Source of the DNA: Bog-473 sp963770645
Lineage (GTDB): Bacteria; Actinomycetota; Acidimicrobiia; Acidimicrobiales; RAAP-2
Length of the DNA: 64,000 nt
Assembly: GCA_963770645.1 (NCBI GenBank)
Contig: CAVYQL010000004.1
Span: forward strand, 434,001 to 498,000
Reading direction: 5' to 3'
The position numbers were made by a program, and so were the translations under genes. The notes beneath the pieces are model-generated. The model saw only the letters and a program-made list of their open reading frames with translations. It did not search any database and was not told the DNA's origin. Numbering within the stretch: position 1 is the first letter of the stretch; each line of letters begins with the position of its first letter. This document shows, piece by piece, positions 53,495 to 61,997 of this stretch.

Positions 53495-55048
53495 TCAGGC
53501 CTTGCGCCGGGGGAACAGCGGGTCACCCTTCACGACCGCCGTCCCGCCCACATACCCTCCCCACGCCGCGGCGTCGGGCAGGCGCGCCGCGTTGGGGTCG
53601 CCGGCGAGGCCGATGCGGCGCCAGACCTCCACCGCCGTGGACGGCATCGCCGGCGCAATGAGCACGGCCACGATGCGGAGCACTTCGAGCGCGTCACCGA
53701 GCACGACGTCGACCGCGGGGCCCGGATCCATCTTCCAGGGTTCGGCCGCCTCGAGCTCCGCGTTGGCGGCACCGATGAGGCGCCACGTCTCCTCGAGCGC
53801 CTCCTGCGGCGCCCAGCGCGCCCAGGCCGCGGTGGCGGACTCGAGCACCCCGGCCGCGACCTTGGTCAGCGAGCTCCCCGGTGCACAGGCCGGGCCGATG
53901 CCGCCGCACTTCGAGTGCACCACGGTGGTCACGCGCGACACCAGGTTGCCGAGGTTGTTGGCCAAGTCGGCGTTGTAACGGGCCACGATCCCCTCGTAGG
54001 AGAAGTCACCGTCGCTGCCGAGCGGCACGTCGCGCAGCAGGTGATAGCGCAACGGGTCCACGCCGAAGTCGTCGGCCAGCGCGAGCGGCGAGACGTCGCC
54101 GATCCGCACCGGCTTGGCCTCGTCCCCTTCGCCGGCGATGCCCGCGGCGATCATGGTCTTGCCCAGCTTCTGGCCGCCCATCAACAGGTACCCGTGCACG
54201 AAGATCTCCGACGGCGGCTCGATCCCGGCCGCCATGCACATGGCCGGCCACCACACGCAGTGAAACTTCAAGATGTCCTTGCCGATGAGGTGGTGGGCGG
54301 CGCTCCAGCGCGACTCGAACACGCCTTCGTCGTCGCCGAAGCCGGCCACCGTCAGGTAGTTGATCAGCGCGTCGTACCAGACGTAGAAGACGTGCCCGCT
54401 GTCCCAGGGCACCGGGACGCCCCACGTGAACGAGGTGCGCGTGATGGACACGTCGCGCAGGCCGCCGCGGATGAAGCCCAGGGCCTCGTTGCGCTTGGAG
54501 ACGGGCCGCACGAGGTCCGGGTGGCTGGCGTAGTACTCGAGGAGCCGGTCCTCGAAGGCGCTCAGTTTGAAGAAGTAGTTGTCCTCCTCCATCTCGATAA
54601 CCGGGCGGCCGTGCACCGGGCACAGCCCGTCGACCAGCTGGTCCTCGGTGTAGTAGTCCTCGCAGGCCACGCAGTAGAGGCCCGAATACGTAGCCAGCTC
54701 GATGAAGCCGTTGTCGTAGACGCGTTGGAGGAATTGCTGCACCACGGCGTAGTGCCTCGGCTCGGTGGTCCGGATGAAGTCGTCGTAGGAAATGTCGAGA
54801 CGCCGCCACGCCTCGACGAATCGAGCCGAGGTCCGATCCGTCCACTCCTTGGGGGTCGTGCCGTTGGCCTCGGCGGCCTCCACGATCTTGGCGCCGTGCT
54901 CGTCGGTCCCGGTCATGAACCAGACGTCGTCGCCCAGCAAGCGGTGCCAGCGCGCCAGCGCGTCGGCGTTCACCGTCGTGTACGCCGTGCCCACATGCGG
55001 CGCATCGTTGACGTAGTAGATCGGCGTCGTCAGGTAGTAGGGGGGCAC
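53495..55048 (-). CDS. metG: Methionyl-tRNA synthetase
   Basis: This 517-residue class I synthetase charges tRNA-Met. It starts at GTG 55048 with YYLTTPIYYVNDAPHVGTAY (HIGH-type motif PHVG). A zinc-knuckle region reads CVACEDYYTEDQLVDGLCP with a following His. The tryptophan and active-site segment is IGKDILKFHCVWWPAMCMA. In place of KMSKS the text reads QKLGKT, followed by an insertion of about 15 residues before LADDFGVDPLRYHLLRDVPL. The anticodon-binding helical domain is present. The frame is intact; the motif change is a real feature of this sequence. Confidence 0.93.
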   Translation of the reverse strand: MPPYYLTTPIYYVNDAPHVGTAYTTVNADALARWHRLLGDDVWFMTGTDEHGAKIVEAAEANGTTPKEWTDRTSARFVEAWRRLDISYDDFIRTTEPRHYAVVQQFLQRVYDNGFIELATYSGLYCVACEDYYTEDQLVDGLCPVHGRPVIEMEEDNYFFKLSAFEDRLLEYYASHPDLVRPVSKRNEALGFIRGGLRDVSITRTSFTWGVPVPWDSGHVFYVWYDALINYLTVAGFGDDEGVFESRWSAAHHLIGKDILKFHCVWWPAMCMAAGIEPPSEIFVHGYLLMGGQKLGKTMIAAGIAGEGDEAKPVRIGDVSPLALADDFGVDPLRYHLLRDVPLGSDGDFSYEGIVARYNADLANNLGNLVSRVTTVVHSKCGGIGPACAPGSSLTKVAAGVLESATAAWARWAPQEALEETWRLIGAANAELEAAEPWKMDPGPAVDVVLGDALEVLRIVAVLIAPAMPSTAVEVWRRIGLAGDPNAARLPDAAAWGGYVGGTAVVKGDPLFPRRKA

Positions 55049-55094
55049 GGCCGGTAGCGTACCGGCGACATCACGCTCGACCGGACGGGCGCGT

Positions 55095-55961
55095 TCACGC
55101 GTCACGCTCCCGCAGCGCTGCCTCGTAGGCACGCCGCCGCGGCACGCCGAGCTGGGCGGCCACGCGGTCGGCCACCTGGCGCGGGCCGGCGTCAGGGTCG
55201 TCGCCCAGCGCGGCCCGCACCGCCGCATCCACCGCAGCATCGTCGGCCGCATCGGGCGCGGGCGCTCCCTGCACCACCAGCACCACTTCGCCCCGCAGCT
55301 CGCGAGCGGCGAACTCCTCCGCGGCGTCGACAAGCGTGCCCCGCCAGACCTCCTCGTGGAGCTTGGTCAACTCGCGCACCACGGCGACGCCGCGTTGCGG
55401 CTCGGCCGCGGCGAGCTCGGCCAACGTGGCGCCGACGCGGCCCGGCGCCTCGAGGAAGACCGTCGTGCGTTCGTCGCTCAAGAGCGCGGCGACGCGTTGG
55501 CGGCGCGCCGAGCCCTTGCGGGGCAAGAACCCCTCGACGGCGAAGCGATCGGTGGGCAACCCGCTCACGACGAGGGCGCCGAGCACCGACGAGGGGCCGG
55601 GGACGGTGCTGACGATCTCGCCCGCCGCCGCCAAGTGCGCGGCCAGCAGGGCACCGGGGTCCGAGATCCCCGGCGTGCCCGCGTCACTCACCACCGCCAC
55701 GGTGGCGCCGCCCGCCACCGCACCCGCCACGCGCTCGAGGCGGGCCGCCTCGTTGTGCCCGTGCAGCGAGAGCAAGCGATCGCCTCCGGCGCCGCCCGCC
55801 CGGATCCCCGACGCGGAGAGCAGGGCGCGCGTGCGACGGGTGTCCTCGCAACAGATGAGGTCGGCCGACTCGAGGATCTCGCGCGCCCGTGGCGAGAGAT
55901 CGCCGAGGTTCCCGATCGGCGTCGCCACCAGGACGAGCCGGCCGCGCCCCGCCTCGCTCAA
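55095..55961 (-). CDS. rsmI: 16S rRNA (cytidine(1402)-2'-O)-methyltransferase
   Basis: This 288-residue tetrapyrrole methylase-fold enzyme ribose-methylates C1402 of 16S rRNA. Motifs are LVLVATPIGNLGDLSPRARE, LICCEDTRRTRALL, LSLHGHNEA, VAVVSDAGTPGISDPGALL and EGFLPRKGSARRQR. Its ATG overlaps the upstream DUF192 stop (ATGA, 55958-55961). The metG gene follows after 46 bases. Normal length. Confidence 0.94.
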   Translation of the reverse strand: MSEAGRGRLVLVATPIGNLGDLSPRAREILESADLICCEDTRRTRALLSASGIRAGGAGGDRLLSLHGHNEAARLERVAGAVAGGATVAVVSDAGTPGISDPGALLAAHLAAAGEIVSTVPGPSSVLGALVVSGLPTDRFAVEGFLPRKGSARRQRVAALLSDERTTVFLEAPGRVGATLAELAAAEPQRGVAVVRELTKLHEEVWRGTLVDAAEEFAARELRGEVVLVVQGAPAPDAADDAAVDAAVRAALGDDPDAGPRQVADRVAAQLGVPRRRAYEAALRERDA

Positions 55962-56320
55962 GGCCCGTCGCTCACAGCGCCGTTGGGCACCTCGCGCACC
56001 TCGAGCTGGTCCCCGACCCGCACGCCCCAGCGCTCGAGCGACCCCGCCTCGGTCTCGACCGCGCTCCGCGCCGTGCGACCGCCCATCGCGATGCGCCAGG
56101 GCTTGAGCCGGGTCACCCGCACCACGACGCGGTCGCCCGAGAGGAAAGCCACGTCGATGGCGAACTTCATGCCGGCCGTGTGGACCGTACGGGCCCCTTC
56201 GAGGTGCAGCGCCCCGTCGCAGCCGCTCCGGCCGCGCAGGGCCCCGCGCTCGGTGGGCGATTCGGCCATCTCGAGCGCGCAGACCACGTCCCCGTCCCGG
56301 AGCAACCAGCCGGACCGCAT
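55958..56320 (-). CDS. DUF192 family protein
   Basis: This 120-residue protein without a signal peptide has the family core ARTVHTAGMKFAIDVAFLSG and the late AVETEAGSLERWGVRVGDQL segment. The function of the family is unknown. It overlaps rsmI by 4 bases and probably shares its transcript; a divergent promoter for the bL37 gene lies just beyond its start. Confidence 0.8.
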   Translation of the reverse strand: MRSGWLLRDGDVVCALEMAESPTERGALRGRSGCDGALHLEGARTVHTAGMKFAIDVAFLSGDRVVVRVTRLKPWRIAMGGRTARSAVETEAGSLERWGVRVGDQLEVREVPNGAVSDGP

Positions 56321-56373
56321 TGGCGCGAGGCTACCGGACCCTCTCCGCCAGCCCGTCTAGACTCTTTCCCCTT

Positions 56374-56457
56374 ATGTCGAAGCGAACGGTCAAGCGCAAG
56401 CTGCGTACCAAGAAGAAGGCCAACCACGGCAAGAAGCCGAACTGCGGCCGCGGCTGA
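56374..56457 (+). CDS. Small ribosomal protein bL37-like
   Basis: This 27-residue basic peptide reads MSKRTVKRKLRTKKKANHGK and ends KPNCGRG. The KKANHGKKPN core matches the mycobacterial large-subunit protein bL37 (..SKANHGKRPNA). TAGACT at 56358-56363 could be a -10 box, giving an almost leaderless message. Its small size hides it from routine gene finding. It is divergent from DUF192 and convergent with the phosphodiesterase gene. Confidence 0.82.
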   Translation: MSKRTVKRKLRTKKKANHGKKPNCGRG

Positions 56458-56498
56458 CGTCTGACGGTCCTTGAGTCGGCCCCCAGCCCGCCGGCGAG

Positions 56499-57368
56499 TC
56501 AGCCCTCTCTTTCGCCCTCCCAGGCAACGCCTCGGCCGGCCAGCACGGCGCACAGCGTGGTCGGCACGTCCGAGATGATCCCGTCCACGCCGAGATCGAG
56601 CAGGCGCTCCATCGACTCGGTGTCGTTGACCGTCCACACGTGGACGGCCTTGCCTGCCCGGTGGGCCGCCGCGACGAAACGCTCGTCGACCACGACGAGG
56701 TCGCCTTGGCGCTCGGGCACCTGGAAGGCCACGGCGGGGATGTCGGGCACGTCCTCCCCCGCCTGCGCAGCCCGCCAGGCCTCCGCCGTCGCCACGGTGC
56801 CCGCCGAGGTCGCCACCGCGGGCGCGTGCCGGCGGAAGGCGTCGGTCGCCGGGTCGAGGAACGACGCGACGATCACGTCGTCGCTGCGGCCGAACTCGGC
56901 CAGCAGGCGGGCCAGGGCCTCCTCGTAGGGTGCCACCACGGGCGCCGTCTGCTTGATGTCGAGGTTGAGCACCACGCCGGGGAAGCGCTCGAGCACCTCG
57001 CGCAGGGTGGCGATCCCGAAGTCGCGATCGGCGGGGGCCCGGCCCCGGTAGGGGTAGTCAGCCGCCGGGTGGCCCGGCGTCACGTCGGCGCCGGGAATCC
57101 ACCAGTACGAGAAGTCCATCTCGCGCAGCTCGGCCAGCGTGAACGAGGCGATGGTCCCCTGCGCAGCCGTGGTGCGGTCGACCGTGGCGTCGTGGCACAC
57201 CACCAGTTCGCCGTCGGCGGTGGCATGCACGTCGAGCTCAATGGCGGTGGCGCCCACCTCGAGCGCGTGGACGATGGCATGGAGGGTCGACGACGGTGAT
57301 TCCCATGCGCCCCCCTGGTGGGCATAGGCGATCACCGTGCGCTCCAACCACACCGAGTCATCCCTCAC
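56499..57368 (-). CDS. Glycerophosphodiester phosphodiesterase
   Basis: This 289-residue GDPD-family TIM barrel releases glycerol 3-phosphate from glycerophosphodiesters. It starts at GTG 57368 with VIAYAHQGGAWESPSSTLHA; the first catalytic pair is H-Q instead of the usual H-R. The metal-binding IELDVHATADGELVVCHDAT and DRTT follow normally, with VHVWTVNDTESMERLLDLGV and GIISDVPT at the end. There is no signal peptide, so it is cytoplasmic. Upstream in-frame sequence is antisense to the next gene and not used. Confidence 0.87.
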   Translation of the reverse strand: MRDDSVWLERTVIAYAHQGGAWESPSSTLHAIVHALEVGATAIELDVHATADGELVVCHDATVDRTTAAQGTIASFTLAELREMDFSYWWIPGADVTPGHPAADYPYRGRAPADRDFGIATLREVLERFPGVVLNLDIKQTAPVVAPYEEALARLLAEFGRSDDVIVASFLDPATDAFRRHAPAVATSAGTVATAEAWRAAQAGEDVPDIPAVAFQVPERQGDLVVVDERFVAAAHRAGKAVHVWTVNDTESMERLLDLGVDGIISDVPTTLCAVLAGRGVAWEGEREG

Positions 57369-57467
57369 GCGTCCGACGGTAACAGCAGCCCTCGGCCGCA
57401 GAGCCCATGGTCGAGCGGCTACCAGGGCGAAACCAGCACCCGTCGCGGTGGGCCTATCCTCGCCGTC

Positions 57468-58085
57468 GTGTTCGACCACCTGCTCGTCGACGTCATCGGT
57501 ACCATCCGCGCCTCGTTCGACCGGGCCCTCCTCCAGCGCCAGGCGGTCGAGGAACGCTTCCAGGTCGACGTGTTCTTGGGGGACGTCTCGTGGGAGACGT
57601 CCTACAGCCTCCCCGGCGAGGAGCAGCCGCCCCGGGTGCGTGCCGACGTCTCGGTGGACTGGCCCACCTGGAGCCAGACGGCCTACCGCAGCTGGTCGAT
57701 CGGCGAGCCGCCGGACGAGCTGCCCGAGGTCGTGATCGAGGTGGCCCTCCGCGTCCAGCGCATGGCCGAGGCGCCCGACACCGAGAAGGTCATGGCGGCC
57801 CTCCCCGCCGCCGGCCCGCTGGCCGAGCCCATGGACCTGGTCCGCACCGCGACCACCATCGAGCAGGTCCGCACCGACACCGACGGGATGGACGGCGACG
57901 CGGCCAACCGGTGGGCCGCCGAGGCGACCTACGAGGGCTCCATCCGATTCAGCGAACAACAGCTCGAGGACTCCTCGACCATCAAGCCCGTCTTCGACGA
58001 CCTCACCCGCTGGATCGCCTCCACGCTGATCACCCTGGCCGACCTCCCCTTCACCTTCCTGCCCCCCGGGGAGGACGACACCTGA
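57468..58085 (+). CDS. Uncharacterised protein upstream of sco
   Basis: I do not recognise this 205-residue acidic protein. It starts at GTG 57468 (FDHLLVDVIGTIRASFDRAL) and has a beta-rich middle (VEERFQVDVFLGDVSWETSY) and a late aromatic segment (WIASTLITLADLPFTFLPP). There is no signal peptide or membrane span of sufficient length. Its stop overlaps the presumed start of the Sco-like gene by 4 bases (58082-58085), so it may work in the same process. Codon use matches the neighbours. Confidence 0.65.
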   Translation: MFDHLLVDVIGTIRASFDRALLQRQAVEERFQVDVFLGDVSWETSYSLPGEEQPPRVRADVSVDWPTWSQTAYRSWSIGEPPDELPEVVIEVALRVQRMAEAPDTEKVMAALPAAGPLAEPMDLVRTATTIEQVRTDTDGMDGDAANRWAAEATYEGSIRFSEQQLEDSSTIKPVFDDLTRWIASTLITLADLPFTFLPPGEDDT

Positions 58086-58849
58086 GCCTGCGCCGCCCCC
58101 GCCTGGCCACGATCACCGTCCTGCTCGCAGCCATTGGCGCCCTCTTGTCCGCCTGCGGCTCCGGCGCGCCCGCGGCGCCCGCCGCACCGCCGCCGTCACA
58201 GGGCCTCATCCTCAACCGGCCCACGCCTCAGCACGCCGCGCTCGTGAACCAACAGGGCCAGACCGTCTCCCTTGCCGCGCTACGCGGCAAGGTGGTCGTG
58301 CTGTCGCCCTTCTTGACCCTGTGCCAAGACGAGTGCCCGCTGGTCACCGGCGCGTTCATCTCGCTTCAGCGGGACCTACGCGCAGCCGGGCAGGCACACC
58401 GTGTCGTGTTCGTCGAGGCAACGGTCGACCCCGGACGCGACACGGTGGCACGCCTCGCCGCCTACCAGAAGGAGTTCGGGGCCGACTGGGACCTCTGGAC
58501 GGGCACCCCCGCGCAGATCGCCGCATTCTGGAAGCCCTTCGGGGTGGAGTACCAGAAGATCCCCGAGGAGCAGCCGCCCAAGGACGACTGGTGGACCGGG
58601 CAGCCGCTCACCTACGACGTCGAGCACACCGACGGGTACGTCCTCATCGACCCCTCGGGCCGCGAACGCTTCGTCGACGCGACGGCACCGGACATGAAGG
58701 GGCAACTCGACCCGAAGCTCACGTCACTCCTTGATGAGGGCGGCGTGCACGAGCTCGACAACCCCGAGGGTCCGAACTGGACCACTGCCGACGCGCTCGC
58801 CTCCATCAGCTGGCTGCTCGGCGCCAATGTCGCCGGCGCAGGATCGTGA
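58082..58849 (+). CDS. Sco1/SenC-type copper-binding lipoprotein
   Basis: This protein of about 255 residues has a lipobox (GALLSACGSG), a Pro/Ala linker and a thioredoxin-like Sco domain. It shows the copper ligands in SPFLTLCQDECPLVTG (C-x3-C), VFVEATVDPGRDTVARLAAY, and a later His in DVEHTDGYVLIDPSG. It would deliver copper to cytochrome oxidase outside the membrane. No ATG, GTG or TTG stands in frame before the signal peptide except deep inside the upstream gene; a CTG at 58082 overlapping the upstream TGA (CTGA) is the best start. Confidence 0.85.
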   Translation: MSLRRPRLATITVLLAAIGALLSACGSGAPAAPAAPPPSQGLILNRPTPQHAALVNQQGQTVSLAALRGKVVVLSPFLTLCQDECPLVTGAFISLQRDLRAAGQAHRVVFVEATVDPGRDTVARLAAYQKEFGADWDLWTGTPAQIAAFWKPFGVEYQKIPEEQPPKDDWWTGQPLTYDVEHTDGYVLIDPSGRERFVDATAPDMKGQLDPKLTSLLDEGGVHELDNPEGPNWTTADALASISWLLGANVAGAGS

Positions 58850-59370
58850 GGCGGCCAAGACTGCGCCGCACGGCCCTCGTCATCCCGGCAGCCCTCGCCG
58901 GCCTGGCACTGCTCCTCAGCGCGTGCGGCAACGCGGGCGTCACGACGCTGTCGTCCCCGCCGACCACCAACCTGTCGCTCACCCTCACCCTGCAGCACTC
59001 CCCGCAGGGCCCGATCCTCGCCACCGGCGGTGGGAACACCCTCTACGACTTCGTCCCCGACACGCCGACGCACAGCGCCTGCCTGAACGACGACTGCGTG
59101 TTGCAATGGCCACCGCTGCTCGAATCCGGGCCCGTCACAGTGGGCAAGGGCGTCGACGCGTCACTGGTGGGCACGTTGCACCGCCCGGGCGGGTCGACCC
59201 AGCTCTCCTACGGCGGCCACCCGCTCTACACCTACAACCTCGACGTCACGCCGGGGATGGTCACCGGCCAAGCCGTCGACCAGGACGGCGGGCTGTGGTA
59301 CGTGCTCAACGCCAAGGGTCAGCAGGTCACGACGTCGTTCTCGGTGACGACACCCGACGCCAACGGCTAG
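58846..59370 (+). CDS. Secreted-repeat (COG4315) lipoprotein
   Basis: This 174-residue lipoprotein has the lipobox LLLSACGNAG and two copies of the secreted-repeat motif: GGNTLYDFVPDTPTHSACLN with DDCVLQWPPLLE, and YGGHPLYTYNLDVTPGMVTG with GGLWYVLNAKG. Family function is unknown; such proteins often accompany redox or copper genes. The GTG at 58846 overlaps the Sco stop (GTGA), so the two lipoproteins are co-translated. Two cysteines in the first repeat could form a disulfide. Confidence 0.84.
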   Translation: MRRPRLRRTALVIPAALAGLALLLSACGNAGVTTLSSPPTTNLSLTLTLQHSPQGPILATGGGNTLYDFVPDTPTHSACLNDDCVLQWPPLLESGPVTVGKGVDASLVGTLHRPGGSTQLSYGGHPLYTYNLDVTPGMVTGQAVDQDGGLWYVLNAKGQQVTTSFSVTTPDANG

Positions 59371-59471
59371 TCGCGGCCGGCTGCGCGCTCACCGGCTTTG
59401 TGAAGACGTCCAGTCGCCGGCCCCGAGGCGTGTACGCCTCGAACTCCACGAAGACGCATAACGTGGTGAGG

Positions 59472-59879
59472 GTGACCGAGCACTTCGGCTACGCGGTGGA
59501 CAAGCGCTACCTGCCGGTGCTGCTGCCGTTCTTGCTGCGTCCAGCCAAAGACGGTGTCACACTCAGCGATGAAGGCTCGTTCGAGGCGACCTTCGGCCTC
59601 ATCAAGGTCACGACCAAGCTGTCGAATGTCACTGGCGCCCACGTCACTTCGAACTACCGCTGGTGGACAGCGGTTGGCGTGCGTATGTCGCGTGTTGACG
59701 ACGGGTTGACCTTTGGAACGAACCACGACCGAGGCGTATGCATTCATTTCGGAGAGAAAGTGCCGTCTCCAATGCGAAGAAAAGGCCATTCGGCGCTCAC
59801 TGTGACCGTGGCCGATGTAGAGGGGTTGACGGAGGCGTTAGGCGGGGACACAGAAGAGCCCGCTGGACCCACAGCCTGA
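59472..59879 (+). CDS. Conserved hypothetical protein
   Basis: This protein of about 135 residues starts at GTG 59472 (TEHFGYAVDKRYLPVLLPFL); GTGs at 59400 or 59430 would add a basic N-terminus. It is beta-rich and has no signal or span. Segments such as VTSNYRWWTAVGVRMSRVDD and GLTFGTNHDRGVCIHFGEKV look conserved and recall uncharacterised actinobacterial proteins with a GTN.RGVC.HF core. No enzymatic motif is recognised. It precedes the acyl-CoA dehydrogenase gene on the same strand. Confidence 0.68.
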   Translation: MTEHFGYAVDKRYLPVLLPFLLRPAKDGVTLSDEGSFEATFGLIKVTTKLSNVTGAHVTSNYRWWTAVGVRMSRVDDGLTFGTNHDRGVCIHFGEKVPSPMRRKGHSALTVTVADVEGLTEALGGDTEEPAGPTA

Positions 59880-59941
59880 CCGACCATTCCTGCGCAATAC
59901 TCGCAGTGGGATCCTCGCGAAGCACCCAACCGGAGGTCACG

Positions 59942-61099
59942 ATGCACCTGGAGTTCACCGCAGAGCAACGGAGTCTGCAGTGCGAGCTCCGGGAGTACTT
60001 CGAGAAATTGGTGGTGGAAGTCGAGGGCTCCGACTTGGACGAGCCCGCGTATACCCACTACATCCGCCGCATGGGGCAGGACGGATGGCTGGGCCTCGGG
60101 TGGCCAGTCGAGTATGGCGGCCAGGCTCGCGGCGCCATCGACCAGATGATCTTCGTCGAGGAGTCGCACTGGGCGGGCGTGCCACTGCCTCTGCTCACCT
60201 TGAACAGCGTGGGTCCCACGCTCATGGCCCTCGGCACCGCCGAGCAGAAGCAGCGGATCCTGCCCGGCATCATCAGAGGAGAGGTCCATTTCTCCATCGG
60301 TTACACCGAGCCGTCGGCGGGCACCGATCTGGCTTCGCTGCAGACCCGGGCCACACGCGACGGGGACGAGTACGTGATCAACGGCCAGAAGATCTTCACC
60401 AGCGCCATCCAGTACGCCGACTACGTGTGGTTGGCCGCGCGCACCGACCCCGATGCCCCCAAACACAAGGGGCTGTCGGTCTTCATCGTGCCGGTGGACA
60501 CCCCAGGGTTCCATTGGGTCCCCTTAGCCACGATTGCGGGTGACATCACGAGCTCAACCTTCTACGAGGACGTCAGGGTTCCAGCCGAGAACCTGGTCGG
60601 GGCCGAGAACCAAGGCTGGAAGCTGATCACCAATCAACTCAATCATGAGCGAGTGGCGATCTGCCCGAGCTCGGCGTTGCTCCGAAGCCTGACCGAAGTC
60701 CGGCGATGGGCACAGGGTCATGAACTTGGGGACGGACGCACCGTGATGGATCACGGATGGGTCCAGATCACCCTGGCCAGGGTCCACGCCAAAATCGAGG
60801 TGCTCAAGCTGTTCAACTGGAAGGTGGCGTGGGCCTCCGACAAGGGACTGAACCCCGCAGATGCGTCTGCCACCAAGGTGTACGGAACCGAGCTCGCCCT
60901 CGAGGTGTATCGACTGCTCCTCGAAGTCGTCGGCCAAGCGGGCTACCTGGTCCAGGGTTCTCCCGGAGCCGTGCTCCGAGGCCGCCTCGAGCAGCAGGCG
61001 CGGACCCAGACGATCTTCACGTTCGGGGGTGGGACCAACGAGATCCAGCGCGACATCATCGCCATGATCGGGCTGGGCATGCCCCGCGCTCCCCGTTGA
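59942..61099 (+). CDS. Acyl-CoA dehydrogenase
   Basis: This 385-residue FAD-dependent dehydrogenase introduces a double bond into an acyl-CoA. It starts at ATG 59942 after a strong GGAGGT (59932-59937). Motifs are the N-terminal helix EFTAEQRSLQCELREYFEKL, the FAD/substrate region SIGYTEPSAGTDLASLQTRA, INGQKIFTSAIQYADYVWLA, and the C-terminal FTFGGGTNEIQRDIIAMIGL. It resembles the actinobacterial FadE group used for steroid or branched acids. An alpha/beta hydrolase gene follows after 7 bases. Chain specificity is unknown. Confidence 0.9.
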   Translation: MHLEFTAEQRSLQCELREYFEKLVVEVEGSDLDEPAYTHYIRRMGQDGWLGLGWPVEYGGQARGAIDQMIFVEESHWAGVPLPLLTLNSVGPTLMALGTAEQKQRILPGIIRGEVHFSIGYTEPSAGTDLASLQTRATRDGDEYVINGQKIFTSAIQYADYVWLAARTDPDAPKHKGLSVFIVPVDTPGFHWVPLATIAGDITSSTFYEDVRVPAENLVGAENQGWKLITNQLNHERVAICPSSALLRSLTEVRRWAQGHELGDGRTVMDHGWVQITLARVHAKIEVLKLFNWKVAWASDKGLNPADASATKVYGTELALEVYRLLLEVVGQAGYLVQGSPGAVLRGRLEQQARTQTIFTFGGGTNEIQRDIIAMIGLGMPRAPR

Positions 61100-61106
61100 C
61101 GTCCAA

Positions 61107-61958
61107 GTGGCGGACTTCGAGACCACAGACAAGGTTCGCCTCCGCTACGACGTCCGAGGCAGCGGGCCTCCTCTTCTGGCCTGCCAGGGGGGTCCTGCCA
61201 ACATCTCAGAGACATTGGCCGACGCCCTCGTCCCGCTCGAGAGCGCGTACACGATCGTCTATCACGACTACCGCGGCAGCGGGCGCTCAGCATCCGCTCC
61301 GAGCGCCACCTACACCTACGAGCGGATTGCCGACGACCTCGACGAGCTGAGGATCCACCTCGGCTATGAGCGCGTCGGCGTGCTCGCCCACTCCATGGGC
61401 GGCTTCGTCGGGCTCAACTACTGCCTCGGCCACCCCGAGGCGTGTGCGGGCTTGGTCCTGGTCGGTACCACCCCGACGGGCGACCCACGCAAGATCGGTG
61501 TCCCCGCGCTGCGGGCCCTCGGCGCGGCTCGCGCAGCCAAGGCTCTCGCGGTGTTTGCCTGGTACATCGCCGCCTGGTCTTGGCGCTCCGAGTCGAAAGA
61601 GAAGCGGGCCGCCCGCTACGCCGCCACGGACGTCACGCAAGAGGGGATACCTGCCGTCCGCGACAAGGTGAGGACGGCGAACGCAGATCTGCCCTTTCCG
61701 AATGACAACGTCGCGCAGCTAGAAGCACTGTTCACTCGCACCGATCTCACCGGTCGACTCCATGAGATCTGCTGTCCGACCCTCGTTCTCTACGGCGAGC
61801 GCGACGCCTTCATGGTCGCTGGCGCACAGATGTTGATGGGAGGGCTTCCCAACGCACGGCGAGTCCGACTTCCACGGGTCGGTCATGAGCCCTTCATCGA
61901 GGATCCAGGCGCCGCCTTTCCGCCCGTGCTCGAGTTCCTCGCCACCCTGCAGTACTGA
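61107..61958 (+). CDS. Alpha/beta hydrolase, proline iminopeptidase-like
   Basis: This 283-residue hydrolase has the oxyanion and DYRGSGRS segment (TIVYHDYRGSGRSASAPSAT), the nucleophile elbow VGVLAHSMGGFVGLNY, an acidic residue in LVLYGERDAFM and the catalytic His in LPRVGHEPFIEDPG. The cap domain lies about 130-215. It starts at GTG 61107 and likely shares a transcript with the acyl-CoA dehydrogenase, suggesting lipid or xenobiotic ester breakdown. Substrate unproven. Confidence 0.86.
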   Translation: MADFETTDKVRLRYDVRGSGPPLLACQGGPANISETLADALVPLESAYTIVYHDYRGSGRSASAPSATYTYERIADDLDELRIHLGYERVGVLAHSMGGFVGLNYCLGHPEACAGLVLVGTTPTGDPRKIGVPALRALGAARAAKALAVFAWYIAAWSWRSESKEKRAARYAATDVTQEGIPAVRDKVRTANADLPFPNDNVAQLEALFTRTDLTGRLHEICCPTLVLYGERDAFMVAGAQMLMGGLPNARRVRLPRVGHEPFIEDPGAAFPPVLEFLATLQY

Positions 61959-61997
61959 CCAGGTTGCCAGTCTGACCAACCTCGTCATCCGAACCAG

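Noticed and set aside
57369..57959. Upstream extension of the glycerophosphodiesterase frame
   Set aside because: It is antisense to the gene at 57468-58085 and lacks GDPD features; the barrel begins at the GTG at 57368.
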